DNA of 64,000 nt, from contig JAHPZJ010000006.1 in assembly GCA_019058245.1 (NCBI GenBank), positions 96,457 through 160,456 of the forward strand, in the 5' to 3' direction. This stretch comes from Promethearchaeota archaeon (GTDB taxonomy: Archaea > Asgardarchaeota > Lokiarchaeia > Sigyniarchaeales > SOKP01). The stretch's first letter is position 1, and each line of letters begins with the position of its first letter. Below the pieces are notes generated by a model that was not told where the DNA came from, did not search any database, and worked only from the letters and a program-made list of their open reading frames with translations. Shown piece after piece: positions 61,393 through 64,000 of the stretch. Both the position numbers and the translations under genes were made by a program.

Positions 61393-62538
61393 ATGGCAGA
61401 GGAAGAAAGCTTTTTGAACGCAAAAGCCTTGGTTGTTGATAATGGAACCGGTATTTCCAAAAATGGATTTGCTGGCGAGGATCAACCAAGGTCAGTTTTC
61501 CCAACACTAATTGGTTATCCCAAGTATGAAAGTATCATGACTGATGTTGAACATTATACGCGGGAATATTATATTGGTGAGGAAGCTATGCAATTAAAAG
61601 GCGTTTTAAAGTTAATGTTCCCTGTTGAACATGGTATCATTGAAGACTGGACAGCAATGGAGAAAATCTGGCATTATACATTTTATACTGATTTGCGTAT
61701 CGATCCAAGTGAACATCCTGTTCTTTTGACTGAAGCACCATTGAATCCACGACCAAATCGTGAAAAGATGGCTGAAATTATGTTTGAAACCTTTAATACG
61801 CCTGCTCTTTATGTAGCAATGCAAGCAGTATTAAGTCTTTATGCTTCGGGTCGTACTACTGGATGTGTTATAGATATTGGTGATGGTGTTTCCCACGTTG
61901 TACCTATTTTTGAAGGATTCGCCTTAAGCCATGCTATCCAAAGAATTGATCTCGCAGGTCGGGATATTACAACCTACTTACAGAGACTTCTTCGACAAAA
62001 GGGATATTCTTTCACAACATCAGCAGAAAAAGAAATTGTTCGAGATATTAAGGAAAAATTATGCTATGTAGCAATCGATCCTGAAAAAGAAATGATGCTT
62101 TCAAAGAAAGTAGCTGGGATGGAAAAGAGTTACATGCTTCCTGATGGAGAAACTATTAATGTTGGTGTAGAAAGATTCCTTGCTCCTGAGTGTTTCTTTA
62201 ATCCGAGCGTAATCGGAAAAGAATTAGAGCCTCTTGATGATGTAATTGTTGGTGCCATTTCAGAATGTGACGTAGATCTTCGAAGAGATTTATATAGCAA
62301 CATTGTACTTTCTGGTGGTTCCACTATGTTCCCTGGTATTAAAGAAAGACTAACCAAGGAAATTAAGGAGCAAATTCCTGAAAGTGTTGATGTAAAGATT
62401 ATCGCACCTCCAGAGCGTATGTACTCAGTATGGATTGGTGGAAGTATTCTCAGTTCACTGAAAACGTTTCATCGCATGTGGGTAACTAGGAGAGAATATA
62501 AGGAGATGGGACCACAGGTAATTCACCGATGCTTCTAA
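61393..62538 (+). CDS. Asgard actin (lokiactin)
   Basis: 381 residues, close to eukaryotic actin (375). Phosphate loops [18 protein letters not shown] and [11 protein letters not shown], the stretch [20 protein letters not shown], and the C-terminal [14 protein letters not shown] are near those of eukaryotic actins; the D-loop region ([16 protein letters not shown]) is diverged. It is a true actin and not MreB or crenactin. It should form filaments regulated by profilin- and gelsolin-type proteins, as shown for other Asgard actins. A candidate gelsolin-domain membrane protein is encoded at 4081..4863. Confidence 0.97.
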   Translation: MAEEESFLNAKALVVDNGTGISKNGFAGEDQPRSVFPTLIGYPKYESIMTDVEHYTREYYIGEEAMQLKGVLKLMFPVEHGIIEDWTAMEKIWHYTFYTDLRIDPSEHPVLLTEAPLNPRPNREKMAEIMFETFNTPALYVAMQAVLSLYASGRTTGCVIDIGDGVSHVVPIFEGFALSHAIQRIDLAGRDITTYLQRLLRQKGYSFTTSAEKEIVRDIKEKLCYVAIDPEKEMMLSKKVAGMEKSYMLPDGETINVGVERFLAPECFFNPSVIGKELEPLDDVIVGAISECDVDLRRDLYSNIVLSGGSTMFPGIKERLTKEIKEQIPESVDVKIIAPPERMYSVWIGGSILSSLKTFHRMWVTRREYKEMGPQVIHRCF

Positions 62539-62655
62539 TCCAGGAAGCATATTTATGAATATCGAATGGGAATAAATTTCATAAGTTTTTTTATTTTTCT
62601 TTTTTTTATAGTGTCTATTTTAAGAAATATTTCGTTCTTACTTTGAATTGTTCTT

Positions 62656-62886
62656 ATGACTAAAAGAACGGAATCAAGAGAGACGTTAAAAAAAGTAGTT
62701 CATTTTGTGAAGTGATAATTTAAAGAAAAGCTTTCTAAATCTGTAAAAGTTTTACGGGTAAAGAGTGAAAAAACAGCGACTTTAGGTATGCCTCGCGAAT
62801 TTCAGATACGAAGTATAGGACCAACTCTCTATCTAGTGTTATCCGGTCAAGGAGATGAGAATACAGGTGGTGGTTTTCTTATATAA
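62656..62886 (+). pseudogene. Decayed coding stretch interrupted by two stops
   Basis: One frame from ATG 62656 runs 19 codons (MTKRTESRETLKKVVHFVK), meets tandem stops TGA TAA at 62713-62718, and continues in the same frame as protein-like sequence (KSVKVLRVKSEKTATLGMPR, then IGPTLYLVLSGQGDE) to a stop at 62884-62886. GC content is higher than in the surrounding spacer. It is probably a relic of a gene; the second half could also be a 32-residue small gene from the ATG at 62788. Family not recognised. Confidence 0.4.
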
Positions 62887-63088
62887 GAATATCTTCTTGA
62901 GTTGATAACTTGATTTTAGGTGAAGGGTATAAAGAATGATATAATTAGACTTGAACCTCTCTCAATTATCAATTAATACTAATAAATTATAATGAACATA
63001 TATTTATTTTCAATTAATATAGAGTGATTCATCTAAATTAATCATAATCAATCAGTACTAAAACAAATAATTAGAGGATGAAATTTTA
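62887..63088. other. Spacer before the Rieske gene
   Basis: AT-rich spacer holding the Rieske promoter; an AGAGGATG-like sequence just before the start may be its ribosome-binding site. Nothing else seen. Confidence 0.4.
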
Positions 63089-63520
63089 ATGAGGCGAATA
63101 TTACAATCTGTAAAAGAAGAACCTAGATTTATAGAAGTGGCTAAAGTTGGCGATATTGAAAAAGGAAAAATGAAAAATGTTCAAGTCGAAGGGATGGATA
63201 TTTTAATTGCTAATGTTGATGGAAAGTTTTATGCTATTGATGATAGATGCGGTCATATGAATGCCCTACTTTCAATGGGAAAATTGGTAGGTAATATTGT
63301 TACTTGTCCCTTTCATTTTGCTCAATTTGATGTTACTTCAGGAAAAAAAGTTAAAGAACCTGAATCTGAAGAAATCAAAGATGCAGATAAACTTCCTGAA
63401 GATATGCAAAATTACTTAAGTTACGTAGAAACATTAATTGAACCAGTAAAAACTTATGATATACAATCCTACAAATTAAAAATAGAAGGAAACAAAATTT
63501 TTCTTATGATAAACGCCTAA
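63089..63520 (+). CDS. Rieske-type 2Fe-2S protein
   Basis: 143 residues, soluble. Ligands C54-x-H56 (DRCGHMNALLSMG) and C73-x-x-H76 (TCPFHFAQFD) match Rieske ferredoxins of the NirD/biphenyl dioxygenase type. An insertion of ~30 residues after the second motif (EPESEEIKDADKLP) lengthens the usual ~105-residue form. No oxygenase or reductase partner is encoded beside it, so it is a stand-alone electron carrier with unknown partner. Confidence 0.92.
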   Translation: MRRILQSVKEEPRFIEVAKVGDIEKGKMKNVQVEGMDILIANVDGKFYAIDDRCGHMNALLSMGKLVGNIVTCPFHFAQFDVTSGKKVKEPESEEIKDADKLPEDMQNYLSYVETLIEPVKTYDIQSYKLKIEGNKIFLMINA

Positions 63521-64000
63521 AAATCAATTTTTAATGCTTTTCAACTTTTTTTTTAATTTTTGTAAATATATTTTCCATTTACTTAAACTTAACTTTTACT
63601 TCTCTTAATAAAGCAGTTATATTTCTATGTTAAAATTAAAAGCGGGATGGATAGTTGAGCTTATCTTCTTTTTTTAGATAATTTAATGTGAAATCTTAAT
63701 AAAAATCATAAACTATTTGACCAGAAATGAATGTTCTATAAAGTTTCTATTCATTATATATAAATTTAATTGTAAAAAAAGGTTTATACCCTATAGTTTT
63801 TATATAAATTTTGAAGATATAATGATCTAAAATTTAAAAATCGAAAAGATATACTATTAGGATTTGCATTTTCCAAGAGAACAACTAGTTATTTTACCCA
63901 ATCTCTAAATGAGATAATGTTTTAATCTAAAACACTAGATTAACAAGATGATAAAAAAAGGTTATAGTTCAGTTATAAAATCAAAATTTTTTAATCAAAT
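63521..64000. other. Terminal 480 bases without a gene
   Basis: AT-rich sequence to the window end. I see only very short frames (for example 16 codons from the ATG near 63628), and no RNA gene or clear repeat. Confidence 0.5.

Noticed and set aside
1..64000. tRNA and rRNA genes
   Set aside because: GC-rich, cloverleaf-like segments were looked for; only the small hairpins at 15706 and 24487 stood out and they lack tRNA features.

Overview
The window comes from a low-GC archaeal genome, most likely an Asgard archaeon close to Lokiarchaeia. The evidence is a full-length eukaryote-like actin (61393..62538), a Rab-like small GTPase (31958..32497), a possible gelsolin-like domain on a membrane anchor (4081..4863), and archaeal core genes: an Sm-like protein, a Rio2 kinase, aEF-1beta and an archaeal zinc-ribbon protein. 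These sit beside bacterial-type MutS and MutL and a large heterodisulfide-reductase cluster. I see no rRNA, tRNA or CRISPR array.

Layout. 1-4.9 kb: an unknown gene cut by the window edge, a zinc-ribbon protein, LSm, a methyltransferase, Rio2 and the membrane protein with the gelsolin-like domain. 5-12.3 kb: a 2-oxoacid:ferredoxin oxidoreductase (porD-porA-porB) whose gamma subunit gene porG lies about 4.2 kb away on the same strand, behind a PAS histidine kinase, a receiver protein and an unknown gene. 12.6-16.9 kb: a membrane protein, an alpha/beta hydrolase, an acetyltransferase-methyltransferase fusion, a possible sulfatase-tail remnant and a membrane-protein/Xre pair with a tandem operator-like repeat. 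16.9-24.3 kb: a compact tryptophan operon (trpD-C-F-B-A, an Fe-S protein, trpE-G) with a palindrome before trpD. 24.8-30.6 kb: mutS, a GT87-like membrane protein and mutL. 30.6-32.5 kb: aEF-1beta with its zinc-ribbon neighbour, a winged-helix protein and the small GTPase.

33-45 kb is the accessory region. The lipoamide dehydrogenase gene (33119..34600) has a second, partial 3' end at 39151..39324. The two copies share an identical 65-bp core flanked by diverged arms, as expected for the attachment sites of an inserted element. The inserted ~4.7 kb carries one 1335-residue protein with acidic repeats, two HNH-like zinc modules and a C-terminal winged helix, preceded by a small overlapping zinc-ribbon ORF. 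Beyond it, two identical 87-bp repeats with perfect terminal inverted repeats bracket a block of protein-interaction genes (helical repeats, RING-like zinc finger, leucine-rich repeats). A diverged third copy lies near 44.7 kb.

45.7-59.6 kb is one long same-strand cluster: hdrC, hdrB, an FrhB-like gene, two separate HdrA-like genes, mvhD, a fused double HdrA, a second mvhD, three Flx/Asr-like electron-transfer subunits and another FrhB-like gene. It probably encodes a cytoplasmic flavin-based electron-bifurcating complex linking a pyridine nucleotide or F420 pool, ferredoxin and a disulfide or similar acceptor. It would complement the ferredoxin-reducing 2-oxoacid oxidoreductase at 5-12 kb. 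The window ends with an unknown helical protein divergent from the actin gene, a decayed coding stretch and a Rieske-type protein.
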